DNA of 64,000 bases from Phycisphaerae bacterium (GTDB taxonomy: Bacteria; Planctomycetota; Phycisphaerae; Sedimentisphaerales; Anaerobacaceae): assembly GCA_017993835.1 (NCBI GenBank), contig JAGOLX010000035.1, positions 1,503 to 65,502 on the forward strand, in the 5' to 3' direction. The translations under genes were made by a program, and so were the position numbers. Positions 42,177 through 50,775 of the stretch are shown here, in pieces; position 1 is the stretch's first letter, and each line of letters opens with the position of its first letter. The notes beneath the pieces were generated by a model, which was not told the DNA's origin, searched no databases, and saw only the letters and a program-made list of their open reading frames with translations.

Positions 42177-42702
42177 CGGTCCTACGGAGTCCTTGTATGT
42201 CCAAGACGCTTGTGAGGTGTTCATACAAATGGGCCCGGGGCTGACGAAGGACATGTGGAGGTACTCCTCTGCGGTGTAATATCTCCACAACTTCGTTACG
42301 CCATAGAAGCCGAGCAACCGATATGGGATCTTGGCGTGTGTTTCTTCTGGCGTTGCGCAGTGTTCTAAAATTGATTGCTCCCCTTGGGCCTCTAACAAAT
42401 AGGATCAAGCCCCACCACTGGGGGACCTGCTTCCGAGCGTTCTCAAGATGACGCTCCCCCACAATCATGAACACCCGATCAAAGACAGCGTTATATGACT
42501 TGACCTGTCCGTCCAATCTCCTGAGGGAATCTTCGTCGCTCTTTATCTCATATCCCACAAGTTGGCCGTTGATTATCGCGATGTCCGCTCGGCATCTCCC
42601 ATGGTTCAAACCGAGTTCATTCACAACAAGCGTCCTGCTGTGAGCATGTTGCCGTCGCAGTCTCTTCCTATGAAAGTTTTCTCGAACCTGAACATCGTTC
42701 AT
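42130..42702 (-). CDS. sce7726-family protein, nuclease-like
   Basis: 190 residues. The motif CRADIAIINGQLVGYEIKSDED (D...E-I-K-S) resembles a PD-(D/E)XK nuclease core and is the sce7726 family signature. The rest is basic (RKRLRRQHAHSR; RTVRKYLRTRRNW), consistent with nucleic-acid binding. It is convergent with the Beta-like gene. The spacer to the next gene (42703-42982, 280 bp) holds nothing recognised. Confidence 0.78.
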   Translation of the reverse strand: MNDVQVRENFHRKRLRRQHAHSRTLVVNELGLNHGRCRADIAIINGQLVGYEIKSDEDSLRRLDGQVKSYNAVFDRVFMIVGERHLENARKQVPQWWGLILFVRGPRGAINFRTLRNARRNTRQDPISVARLLWRNEVVEILHRRGVPPHVLRQPRAHLYEHLTSVLDIQGLRRTVRKYLRTRRNWRYRA

Positions 42703-42982
42703 GGCAAGGTAACTCGTGAAACAACCAGCCTTTTTTGTCTAATCATAGCATCGTTGAACAAGAAGTAAAGGTGGTATTTCGCGTATGTGCGAGGAACGGG
42801 ACGGCGTCAACTACTTCCCTCGAGATCAGCTTCGCACGGTTCACCATTGAAGTTGCCTCTCATAGTGTCAAGGATCGGGTAAAACCAGCCAGTCGGGGGT
42901 CCTTGCGGTCAGGCATGGAAACACGCCTCAAAGCACCGTCAAGTTCCGAGAGAGCGTCGTCAGGACCAGCCGTCGCCAGGGC

Positions 42983-43711
42983 TCACCCGCCGGGGTCGGG
43001 GCCCGCTTCGCGCTCGCGGGCTTGGCGTTCGGCGTGGACCTGGGCCCGTCGCTGGGGCGGCCATTCGTCGGGGAAGTTCAGCCTCGCGAACTCACCGAAG
43101 CACTCGACCGCCTTGCGGTCGTACAGCCGCGCCGCTTCGACCTCCTCCGCAACGTACGGCGTCGCGTGGCACTTGCCTTCGAACCAGCATTGCGCATACC
43201 ACTTGTGCCGCCGGCGGTTGTAGAAGACGCCTTTGAAAGCAGAGACCGAGCCCGCGTGCTTGCGCCGGTTGCGCTGGTTCTCCTGGCGGGTGCAGACGCG
43301 GAGATTGGATCGGCAGTTGTTGGCCTGGTTGCCGTCCCTGTGGTCCACGACCATGCCCGCAGGCGCCTGCATGATCTGGCGGTGCATGAGGATGGTCCTG
43401 CCCTTCTCCTTGCGTGCGGCGTATCCGTTCTCCAGGTGCCACTTGTACCGGCTGAGCCCTTCGTAATCGGCGGCCTCCACGTAGACATAGCACCCCTCGC
43501 TCAACGGGATCTGCCTGACGTCGCCCTTCGGCGCCGCGGGCTTGGGCCGGTAGTTCCGGCGGGGAACGCCCGTGACCTCTCGCATCTGTCCCGGCCAGCA
43601 CGGATGGTTCGCGCATCGCGGCAGGAGCGGCTCGCCCCGCCAGACGTTCCGAAGCCACAGCTCAGGATCGCAGCACGAATAGACGCAATGGTGACAATTC
43701 GGTCCCGACAT
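42983..43711 (-). CDS. HNH endonuclease with AP2-like DNA-binding region
   Basis: 242 residues from an ATG with ggagg upstream. An N-terminal Cys/His cluster (CHHCVYSCCDPE) is unusual. The HNH core is GMVVDHRDGNQANNCRSNLRVC, followed by an AP2-type segment (SAFKGVFYNRRRHKWYAQC). This architecture is common in phage and mobile-element homing enzymes. It may be a solitary mobile gene at the edge of the accessory block. Confidence 0.85.
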   Translation of the reverse strand: MSGPNCHHCVYSCCDPELWLRNVWRGEPLLPRCANHPCWPGQMREVTGVPRRNYRPKPAAPKGDVRQIPLSEGCYVYVEAADYEGLSRYKWHLENGYAARKEKGRTILMHRQIMQAPAGMVVDHRDGNQANNCRSNLRVCTRQENQRNRRKHAGSVSAFKGVFYNRRRHKWYAQCWFEGKCHATPYVAEEVEAARLYDRKAVECFGEFARLNFPDEWPPQRRAQVHAERQAREREAGPDPGG

Positions 43712-44095
43712 GGTTCCTCCCTTCCATTCTCATTTCCAGCCGGGGCCCGCGTCCCGGCGCACCATCAATCTCTCACTACAAACTGCGATAAAGTATAAAA
43801 GTTCGGCTGTTATGTGTCAACACAAATACGCACAAATAACCATAAGACATCCGTAAGTCCTTGCCTACAAGGGAGTTGCCGCCGTGTTTTTGTCGTACCC
43901 GCGAAAGGCCTGCCCTCGCCGCGACACGCCTCTCGATTCGACAGCAGACGGCAGCGCGATGAATCCTGTAACACGCGGGCTTCGTCGGCGTCTATAAGAT
44001 GGTGGGCCGGGGAGTGTCTGCGCGCTTGGTTCATCCCGGCTTGGCCGTGTCTGCGGAGAGCGAAACCTGTCTGGCTGAAACGAAAGACTGCTGCC
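43712..44095. other. Intergenic stretch, nothing recognised
   Basis: 384 bp between the HNH gene and the next exported protein. The left half is AT-richer (gcgataaagtataaaagttc) and could hold divergent promoters. A longer in-frame extension of the next gene runs back to 43814 but has no signal peptide or ribosome site and is not used. Confidence 0.5.
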
Positions 44096-45685
44096 ATGAT
44101 CCACGTGGCCCGGATGGTCGTGATTTCGACGGCGTTGATGGCAGTATGGTCTGGTGCGACCCTCCGAGCAGACGAACCGCCCGGGGCGAGTGCAGACGAT
44201 CCCTCATCGAAGCAGCCGTCGGGAGAGACGTTCACAATGACCTGGCACGCGGGCGATCCGAGCCAACGAGACGGCCTGAACGCCGGCATGTTGCGGGTCT
44301 TCGAGATCCACCTGGCTGATGTCCCGCCGGCGGGGGCCGAGAAGCTGCCGACGGCCAATGCCAAGTTCGGGATTGTGCAGTTCGCCGATGAGGGACAGTC
44401 TCGCTTCGCCTGCGGACTGCGAGAGACGTCCCTCGACGGGAGGAAGGACAGCAGTTTCTTCATCGATCTGAACCGCAACGGCGCCCTGGAGGATGGGGAG
44501 GTGCTCCAAGGCACGGCGGTCTTCGCAGGCCTGACAGCGGTGGAACTCGGCGCCGCCGACCTCCTGCTCGGGAGTCCGGATCGCCCACGCAAGCACCGGG
44601 TCTTCGTTCACACCAATGCCTACGGGCCCCTCTACCTGACCTCGCACTGCTACACGCGAGGGCGCATCCGCCTGGGCGACCGGGAGATCGAGGCGACGCT
44701 GCTGGACTACAACTGCGACGGGCGGTACGCCTCGGGAAGAGTCGTGGAAGAGGCCATCGGAAGCCTGGGACCGCGCGAGTCTGACTTCGACCGCATCAGT
44801 TGGGATGCCGACGGCGACGGGCAAATCGGCATGACGGAGCAGCATTTCATCGGCAGCTACGTCCTCAGCGGCGAGAAGGCGTACCGAATTGACTGTTCCA
44901 CCGATGGCCTGAGCGTCAGGGTTGCGCCTCTGGATCTGCCGATGGGCCGGTTGCAGATGCCGCCGGGATATGCCTACGTCTGTCTGGTCGGTCCTCTGGG
45001 CCCGTTCAGCGTGCGCATGCCGGACGCTTCCGTCGCAGTGCCGGCGGGCACGTATCGCGTGGACTATGCGGGCGTCTGGGAAACGCCGCAGATGACCGGC
45101 ATGCCCAAGTCCCGCAAGCTGGGCATGTTCTTCCAGAACCCGTGGACGATCCGCCCCGGTGCGACGACGGTCATCGAGCCCAGTGAGCTGGTCGTGACCG
45201 CGGACGACCAGGAGCAATACCGAGCGAGACGCGCGGCGCGACTCACCGTCCGTCAGGAGCCGCAGGTGCGTTCGCTCCTGGGCACATTCCTCGACGACCT
45301 GAAGGAATTCAAGATCGACCTCGACGATGCCGCGACCGGCAGACCCATCCTCCTGTGTTTCTTCGACGCCGACCAGCGGCCCTCGCGATACTGCATGACA
45401 CAGCTCGTCCTTCGGCGCGAAGAGCTCGGGCAGAAGGCCCCTGTCTTCGCCGCGGTCAACGCGTCGCCGCAATCGCCGTCCTCGCAGAAATGGCTGGCCG
45501 AGCAAACCTTCCCATTCGCGCTCGGTCGGATCGAGGGCGATGGCGAGCAAGTGAAAACGAAATGGGGCGTGCAGTCCCTGCCGTGGTTGATTCTGGCCGA
45601 CGAAGACCACGTCGTGCGGGCCGAAGGGTTTCAGCTTGGCGAGCTTGACGGTATGCTGGGTCAGACCATCGAGGTGCAGAAATAG
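44096..45685 (+). CDS. Exported protein: selenoprotein-like body with thioredoxin-like C-terminus
   Basis: 529 residues from ATG 44096 (signal MVVISTALMAVWSGATLRA). The body resembles the large UGA proteins: DLNRNGALEDGEVLQ and SWDADGDGQIGMTEQ are calcium-loop-like motifs in the same kind of context (GRIRLGDREIEATLLDYNCDGRY). Instead of the EYG-U tail it ends in a thioredoxin-like domain: LLCFFDADQRPSRYC occupies the CxxC strand-helix, and GVQSLPWLIL gives the cis-Pro loop. The active-site CxxC is replaced by QRPS, with one nearby Cys. The function is unknown. It is first in a run of four genes that share this C-terminus. Confidence 0.8.
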   Translation: MIHVARMVVISTALMAVWSGATLRADEPPGASADDPSSKQPSGETFTMTWHAGDPSQRDGLNAGMLRVFEIHLADVPPAGAEKLPTANAKFGIVQFADEGQSRFACGLRETSLDGRKDSSFFIDLNRNGALEDGEVLQGTAVFAGLTAVELGAADLLLGSPDRPRKHRVFVHTNAYGPLYLTSHCYTRGRIRLGDREIEATLLDYNCDGRYASGRVVEEAIGSLGPRESDFDRISWDADGDGQIGMTEQHFIGSYVLSGEKAYRIDCSTDGLSVRVAPLDLPMGRLQMPPGYAYVCLVGPLGPFSVRMPDASVAVPAGTYRVDYAGVWETPQMTGMPKSRKLGMFFQNPWTIRPGATTVIEPSELVVTADDQEQYRARRAARLTVRQEPQVRSLLGTFLDDLKEFKIDLDDAATGRPILLCFFDADQRPSRYCMTQLVLRREELGQKAPVFAAVNASPQSPSSQKWLAEQTFPFALGRIEGDGEQVKTKWGVQSLPWLILADEDHVVRAEGFQLGELDGMLGQTIEVQK

Positions 45686-45712
45686 GGGAGTTCGTCTTTT
45701 GCGGAGGCTAGC

Positions 45713-48196
45713 ATGGCTTATTGGTTGCGCGGATTGGTCGCGGCAATGGTCGTTTCTTCTGTCACGGGCCTGTCGTCGGGCCAGGGGCACTTGGAACAGG
45801 TGGAGTGCACCGGCGTCGTGCTGGATGACGAAGGCCATCTTGTCTCGGAGGCCGACGTGGTTTGTGCCGAGCAGCGTTACGACTACGGGGCGGGCTCGAT
45901 TACGTGGGGGACACCCCGCCGGACAACCTCGGACTCCAGTGGCAGGTTCCGGACGCAGGTCCGCGCCGAGCGGAAGGACCACGTCTGGGTCGTCGCCTGG
46001 AAGAAAGGGCACTCTCTGGGGTGGCAACGGATGCGGAACACCGGCTCGGCCAAGAATCTCACGATCCGGCTCTCCCAGCCGGCTATTCTGGCGGGTGTCG
46101 TCGTCGATGAGAGCGGTAAAGCGGTCCCCGGGGCCACGGTCCGGCCCTGCCTGAAGATGGATTGGATGGGCGGGTTGCTCGGCGTTCGTTTCGACGAGCC
46201 TCGCGAGTGGTTCACCGTCCAGACCGACGCACAGGGTCGTTTCCAGTTTGACAACATCCCCGTCGCGGCCTCGGCGGACTTCTGGGTCGAGGCCCCCGGC
46301 TGGGCCTCCTCTTGGACGTACTGGGAGAAGGAACTGTCCGATTCCGCGGGAAGCCAGTTCAAAGCGGGACAGACCGATGTCCGCATCGTCCTGAAGCCAG
46401 AGGCGATCGTCGAGGGCAGGGTGATCGACGAGGACAGCGGCAAAGGCATTGCAGGCGTCGTAGTCCTGGCCCGCCCGAACGCCCGATACGCCAACTACTC
46501 GTGCGTCGATCCGGTCACTTCCGGCCCGGACGGCGCCTTCGTCTACCGCGGTCTGACCGCCGGTGACTACTCGCTCCAGATCGTCGCGCCGCACGAGCAT
46601 ACCGCCGAATGGACCGGCCAGGACGTGAGAGTCACGGCCGTCGCGAGGCAGACGGTCGATGTCAAGATCCCCGTGGGCAAAGGCGGACTGATCGAGGTCA
46701 CGGTTCTGGATGCCGCGACGGGACGAGCCATCGAGAGCGCGCAAGCGGCCGTCAGCCAGCAAGCCAATTTCGGCATCCACCCCTGCTGGTGGCATTCGGC
46801 ATACGCCGATCCGAACGGAGTCGTCCGCCTCCGCGCGCCGGCGGGAGAATGCCATCTGGCCACGTGGGCAGAGGCATACGCCGACTTCAGCGATTCGGAG
46901 CCGGCCATTGTGACCGAGGGCCAAGTGCTTCGCCGGAAGGTCAGGTTGGACGCCTTCCCCGTCGTGACGGGGATCGTGCGCAATCCGGACGGACAGCCTG
47001 CCGCGGGTGTGCTCGTGGCTTCCAAACCGATCTGCGAGGAACCTGCGACCACAGACGAACAGGGCCGGTTCCGAGTCACATGGCCGCCTAGCGAGAGTGT
47101 GGAGAACGTGCTGGTGCTGGCCCGAGACCCCGACCATAATCTGGCGGGCCTGGCGGATGTGAAGGACCAATCCCGGCCCGTCGAGGTGACGCTGGCGCCC
47201 GCCTTCGCGGTCGGGGGCCGCATCACGGACCCCAATGGCAAGCCAATCCGCCAGGCCGTGATTTCATTGTGCGCCTCCATGCCCGGCTGGTGGACCGGTG
47301 CGGCGCCAGACGTCCTGAGCGACGCCAACGGTTTCTATGAAGCGCGTGCGATCCCCGCGCCCCGCGACGATTTTACCTACCGACTGCAGGTGAAAGCGCA
47401 GGGCTACGGCCCAACGGCGCTGACGACCTTGCCCTTTGACAGCGCCCGGGATGGGCGGGTCACGGTGGGGACGATCAGCCTGCCGGTAGCGGACAAGTCC
47501 ATCTCCGGCGTGGTGGTCGATGCGAACGGAGCCCCGGGCGCGGGCCTGCCCATCTTCATCACCGGGCCGAATGGCAGCTACATAGCAGGCCAGCCGCAGA
47601 TTCAGACCGTCAGCGACGCGCAGGGTCGATTCTCCGTCGAGGGCGTGTGCGCCGGTCCGCTGCAAATCCAGGCCAGTTTCAGCAGCAGTCCGGGCGGCAT
47701 GGGAATGCTCGACGCCCAGGGCGGCGACCAGAATGCCAAGGTCATCCTCGGCCGCAGCGGTGTACACATCGAAGTCACATCCCTGCTCGGCAAGCCCCTG
47801 CCGGACACCAGACCACTGCTCGATCTGCCCGCGGAGCAGATGCAGGGCAAAGCGGTCCTCCTGTGCTTCTTCGACATGAACCAGCGACCGTCGCGGTACT
47901 GCCTGACCGCGCTGGCCAAGCGGGCGGAGGAACTCGGTCAGAAGGGCGTGATGCTGATTGCGGTTCAGGCCGCTGATACAAATCGCGCTGCCCTGGAACA
48001 GTGGTTCAAGGAGCAGAATATCACTGTGCCCGTCGGATCGATCCAGGGGGACGCAAAGAAAGTGACATCCGCCTGGGGCGTCCAGTCCCTGCCATGGCTG
48101 ATTCTGACGGACAAGGACCACAGAGTGATTGCGGAAGGGTTCACGGTGGATGAATTGAGCGAGAAGATGAAGGCGACGGAGTTACCGGCGCGGTGA
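45713..48196 (+). CDS. Exported multi-domain protein with carboxypeptidase-regulatory-like repeats and thioredoxin-like C-terminus
   Basis: 827 residues (ggagg ribosome site; signal GLVAAMVVSSVTGLSSG). Several beta-sandwich repeats of the CarboxypepD_reg type are visible (for example ILAGVVVDESGKAVPGATVR, VEGRVIDEDSGKGIAGVVVL, ISGVVVDANGAPGAGLPIF), each with G-x-V-x-D and a later D-x-x-G-x-F. The last ~115 residues are a thioredoxin-like domain with LLCFFDMNQRPSRYCLT in place of CxxC and SLPWLIL. It is probably periplasmic or surface-located. It starts 27 nt after the previous gene. Confidence 0.83.
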   Translation: MAYWLRGLVAAMVVSSVTGLSSGQGHLEQVECTGVVLDDEGHLVSEADVVCAEQRYDYGAGSITWGTPRRTTSDSSGRFRTQVRAERKDHVWVVAWKKGHSLGWQRMRNTGSAKNLTIRLSQPAILAGVVVDESGKAVPGATVRPCLKMDWMGGLLGVRFDEPREWFTVQTDAQGRFQFDNIPVAASADFWVEAPGWASSWTYWEKELSDSAGSQFKAGQTDVRIVLKPEAIVEGRVIDEDSGKGIAGVVVLARPNARYANYSCVDPVTSGPDGAFVYRGLTAGDYSLQIVAPHEHTAEWTGQDVRVTAVARQTVDVKIPVGKGGLIEVTVLDAATGRAIESAQAAVSQQANFGIHPCWWHSAYADPNGVVRLRAPAGECHLATWAEAYADFSDSEPAIVTEGQVLRRKVRLDAFPVVTGIVRNPDGQPAAGVLVASKPICEEPATTDEQGRFRVTWPPSESVENVLVLARDPDHNLAGLADVKDQSRPVEVTLAPAFAVGGRITDPNGKPIRQAVISLCASMPGWWTGAAPDVLSDANGFYEARAIPAPRDDFTYRLQVKAQGYGPTALTTLPFDSARDGRVTVGTISLPVADKSISGVVVDANGAPGAGLPIFITGPNGSYIAGQPQIQTVSDAQGRFSVEGVCAGPLQIQASFSSSPGGMGMLDAQGGDQNAKVILGRSGVHIEVTSLLGKPLPDTRPLLDLPAEQMQGKAVLLCFFDMNQRPSRYCLTALAKRAEELGQKGVMLIAVQAADTNRAALEQWFKEQNITVPVGSIQGDAKKVTSAWGVQSLPWLILTDKDHRVIAEGFTVDELSEKMKATELPAR

Positions 48197-48216
48197 CTTG
48201 GAAAGGACGATGTCTG

Positions 48217-50754
48217 ATGCGAAGAACGATCGTGGGCGGCTGTGTGGTCCTTCTGTGGGCCGGCGTCTGTTTTGCTCGTGGCGTCACGATCACTGGCAGG
48301 GTCGTCGATTACGAGGCCCGGTTGGTGAGTGAAGCGGAGGTGGCAGTCATCGAGAACGGTCCGGACTGGGACACCCAGCTCCAGGAGGCCAGGGTGTGCG
48401 GACCGATCGGGCGGACGGATGGTCAAGGTCGGTTCGAGGTCAAGGCGGACGTTGAGTCCTTGCGCAACGTGTTCGTCGTCATCCGGAAGCCGGGTCTGGC
48501 TATGGCCTGGGACAAAGCCCCGACGGAAGCCGGCAGCGCGAGTGATATCCGTTTCCACCTGGTCATGGAAAAACCGTTGGCAATCTCGGGCAAAGTAGTG
48601 GACAGCTCAGGCCAGGCGGTCGCTGGGGCGAACGTGCGGGCCGTGCCTAAAACCTCCTATCTGACGACACTGGACCAGAGTCCGATCTCCATGCCGGCGT
48701 CGTGGCTATCCACCACAAGCGACGCAGAGGGCCGTTTTCGATTCGACTTCTTTTCCGCCGACTCGATCTGTGACTTCTGGGTCCGGGCTGAGGGCTATCA
48801 CTGTGTGCACCTGTTCACCACGAACTATCTTCCGGGCTGCGGTTACGAGGTCGGACGTTCGGACATTCGACTGGTCCTGCCCGTCGAGCGCCGGGTTCAG
48901 GGTCGGGTAGTGGAGCAAGGCACGGATCGGCCGGTCGCCGACGTGGAGTTGGCGATCTCGATTCCGGGATACCAGCGGGAGGACACCAGGAATCCGTATG
49001 TGCCGTATCGAGTGCGGTCGGACGCCAACGGGGTATTCGTGTTTCCCGGGGTGCCGGAGGGCGAACATGAAATCGAGCCGACGCAGCCTGAGCATAAACT
49101 ACCCGCGTGGTTCGCGGAGGCGATCTCTGTCCAGGTCGCGCCGGACTCGGCCACCGAGGATCTGACTGTGGAGGCAGTGGAAGGCGGAATCGTCGAGATC
49201 CTCGTGCGCGACGCGAAGACGCAGGGGAGCCTTTCCGGCATCCGCGTGTCCTTGCCCAACATGCCCGTCTCTCGTATGCCCGTCACGGACAGCCACGGCG
49301 TGGCCCGGGCTTGCCTTCGGCCGGGGAAATCCAGGGCGTTGATCTCGAGCGGCGTCGGCTCCAACCGCGAGTACCAGAGCTGGGGGCTCCGTGGACAGAA
49401 CGACGGGTTTTTCGTGATCCGTGGGGAAACACTTCGGATCGAAGTGGATCTGGAGCCCGCCAACTGGGTGCGTGGGACTGTCGTGGACCCGGACGGGAAG
49501 GCGGCTGGTGGGGTCGCGGTCAAGGTCCATCCCCTGGGAACCGGCAGCCGGCTCATCTCGAACGTGGGAGACGAAACTGGCACGGACGCCGCGGGTCGAT
49601 TTGAGTTCCCCTGCGGTGAGGCAGACCCTGTCGGCTGGTACGTGACTGCCTGCTGCGAAGAGCGAGGTCTGGCCGGCGTCGCCGAGATCACCACGTTTCA
49701 AGAGCCTGTGAAGATCGCACTCAGGCCGGCCGTGACCGTCAAGGGGACCGTTGTCACGGAAGACGGCATCGGAATCCCCTCGGCCCGCGTGGCGGTGTTG
49801 ACCCATGTCAGTGGGGCGGTATCCAGCGTGACGACGGAGACCCTGTGCGATGGCGGCGGCGTCTTTTCCATCCCGGCTGTGCTGCCGACCGATGCCGCGG
49901 TCACACACAGGTTGTGCGTAGATGCCTCTGGCTATGGCCCGAAATCGTATGTGGACATCGAGGTCTCGGATCAGGCCGGGGCGACGACCGATCTGGGCAG
50001 GATCGCCCTCCCTGTCGCCAACGAATCCCTCTCGGGAATCGTGGTGGATGCCAATGACCACCCCGCGGCGGGAATTCCGATCTTCCTGCGCAGGGCTTCT
50101 CGCGAGGTAATCCAGCCCCAGAAGACGACAGCCACGGACGAGGGCGGCCGGTTCCGCTTCGAGCGGATATGCAAAGGCCCGGTGCACCTCCAGGCCAGTT
50201 TCTCCAACAGTCCTCGCGGCTGGGCCAGCACGAAAGTCGAAGCTGGCCGGCAGGACGTCCGGATCGTGTTGAAGCCTGGAGAACAGTCCGCGAACCTTCG
50301 CATCGCGGCCGGCCTCTCGCAGGGCTCTCCGCAGTACGTGAGCTTGGCGGGCAAGCAACTGGCCCAGGTCAAGGGCCTGGAATCCCTGGCGCCGCCGGAG
50401 ACCGCGGACAAGCCTGTGCTCATCTTGTTCATGGACCAGCAACAGCGCCCGTCTCGCAGGATCGCGCCGGAACTGGCTGGGCGGATGGATCTCCTCCGAG
50501 AAAAGGGGATCGAGATCGTGGCCATGCAGGTCGCGCCAGTAGATCGTGTGGAGCTCGACCGGTGGTTCGCCGACCAGAAGATCCCGTTCAAAGCTCAGCT
50601 TCTCGAAGGCGACTTCAACAAACAGCGGTATGCCTGGGGGGTCCAGTCCCTGCCGTGGCTGATCCTGACGGACAAGAATCACACGGTCCGAGCGGAGGGG
50701 TTCGGCCTCGACGAACTGAACGAGAAGATTAGATCGACCGAGTCGACGAAATAG
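48217..50754 (+). CDS. Exported multi-domain protein of the same family, Cys-less thioredoxin-like end
   Basis: 845 residues from ATG 48217 (signal IVGGCVVLLWAGVCFA). Repeats of the same beta-sandwich type (VQGRVVEQGTDRPVADVEL; VRGTVVDPDGKAAGGVAVK; LSGIVVDANDHPAAGIPIF). The terminal domain reads LILFMDQQQRPSRRI and GVQSLPWLIL: the thioredoxin fold is kept, but both active-site Cys and the extra Cys are gone, so a thiol redox role is unlikely for this copy. It starts 20 nt after the previous gene and is followed closely by the next, so an operon of four is likely. Confidence 0.83.
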   Translation: MRRTIVGGCVVLLWAGVCFARGVTITGRVVDYEARLVSEAEVAVIENGPDWDTQLQEARVCGPIGRTDGQGRFEVKADVESLRNVFVVIRKPGLAMAWDKAPTEAGSASDIRFHLVMEKPLAISGKVVDSSGQAVAGANVRAVPKTSYLTTLDQSPISMPASWLSTTSDAEGRFRFDFFSADSICDFWVRAEGYHCVHLFTTNYLPGCGYEVGRSDIRLVLPVERRVQGRVVEQGTDRPVADVELAISIPGYQREDTRNPYVPYRVRSDANGVFVFPGVPEGEHEIEPTQPEHKLPAWFAEAISVQVAPDSATEDLTVEAVEGGIVEILVRDAKTQGSLSGIRVSLPNMPVSRMPVTDSHGVARACLRPGKSRALISSGVGSNREYQSWGLRGQNDGFFVIRGETLRIEVDLEPANWVRGTVVDPDGKAAGGVAVKVHPLGTGSRLISNVGDETGTDAAGRFEFPCGEADPVGWYVTACCEERGLAGVAEITTFQEPVKIALRPAVTVKGTVVTEDGIGIPSARVAVLTHVSGAVSSVTTETLCDGGGVFSIPAVLPTDAAVTHRLCVDASGYGPKSYVDIEVSDQAGATTDLGRIALPVANESLSGIVVDANDHPAAGIPIFLRRASREVIQPQKTTATDEGGRFRFERICKGPVHLQASFSNSPRGWASTKVEAGRQDVRIVLKPGEQSANLRIAAGLSQGSPQYVSLAGKQLAQVKGLESLAPPETADKPVLILFMDQQQRPSRRIAPELAGRMDLLREKGIEIVAMQVAPVDRVELDRWFADQKIPFKAQLLEGDFNKQRYAWGVQSLPWLILTDKNHTVRAEGFGLDELNEKIRSTESTK

Positions 50755-50775
50755 GCTGTGCGAAAGGGGAATCGT

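Noticed and set aside
43814-44095. Extended N-terminus of the exported protein at 44096
   Set aside because: The added 94 residues are Arg/Ser/Cys-rich without family features, and the signal peptide begins at 44096.
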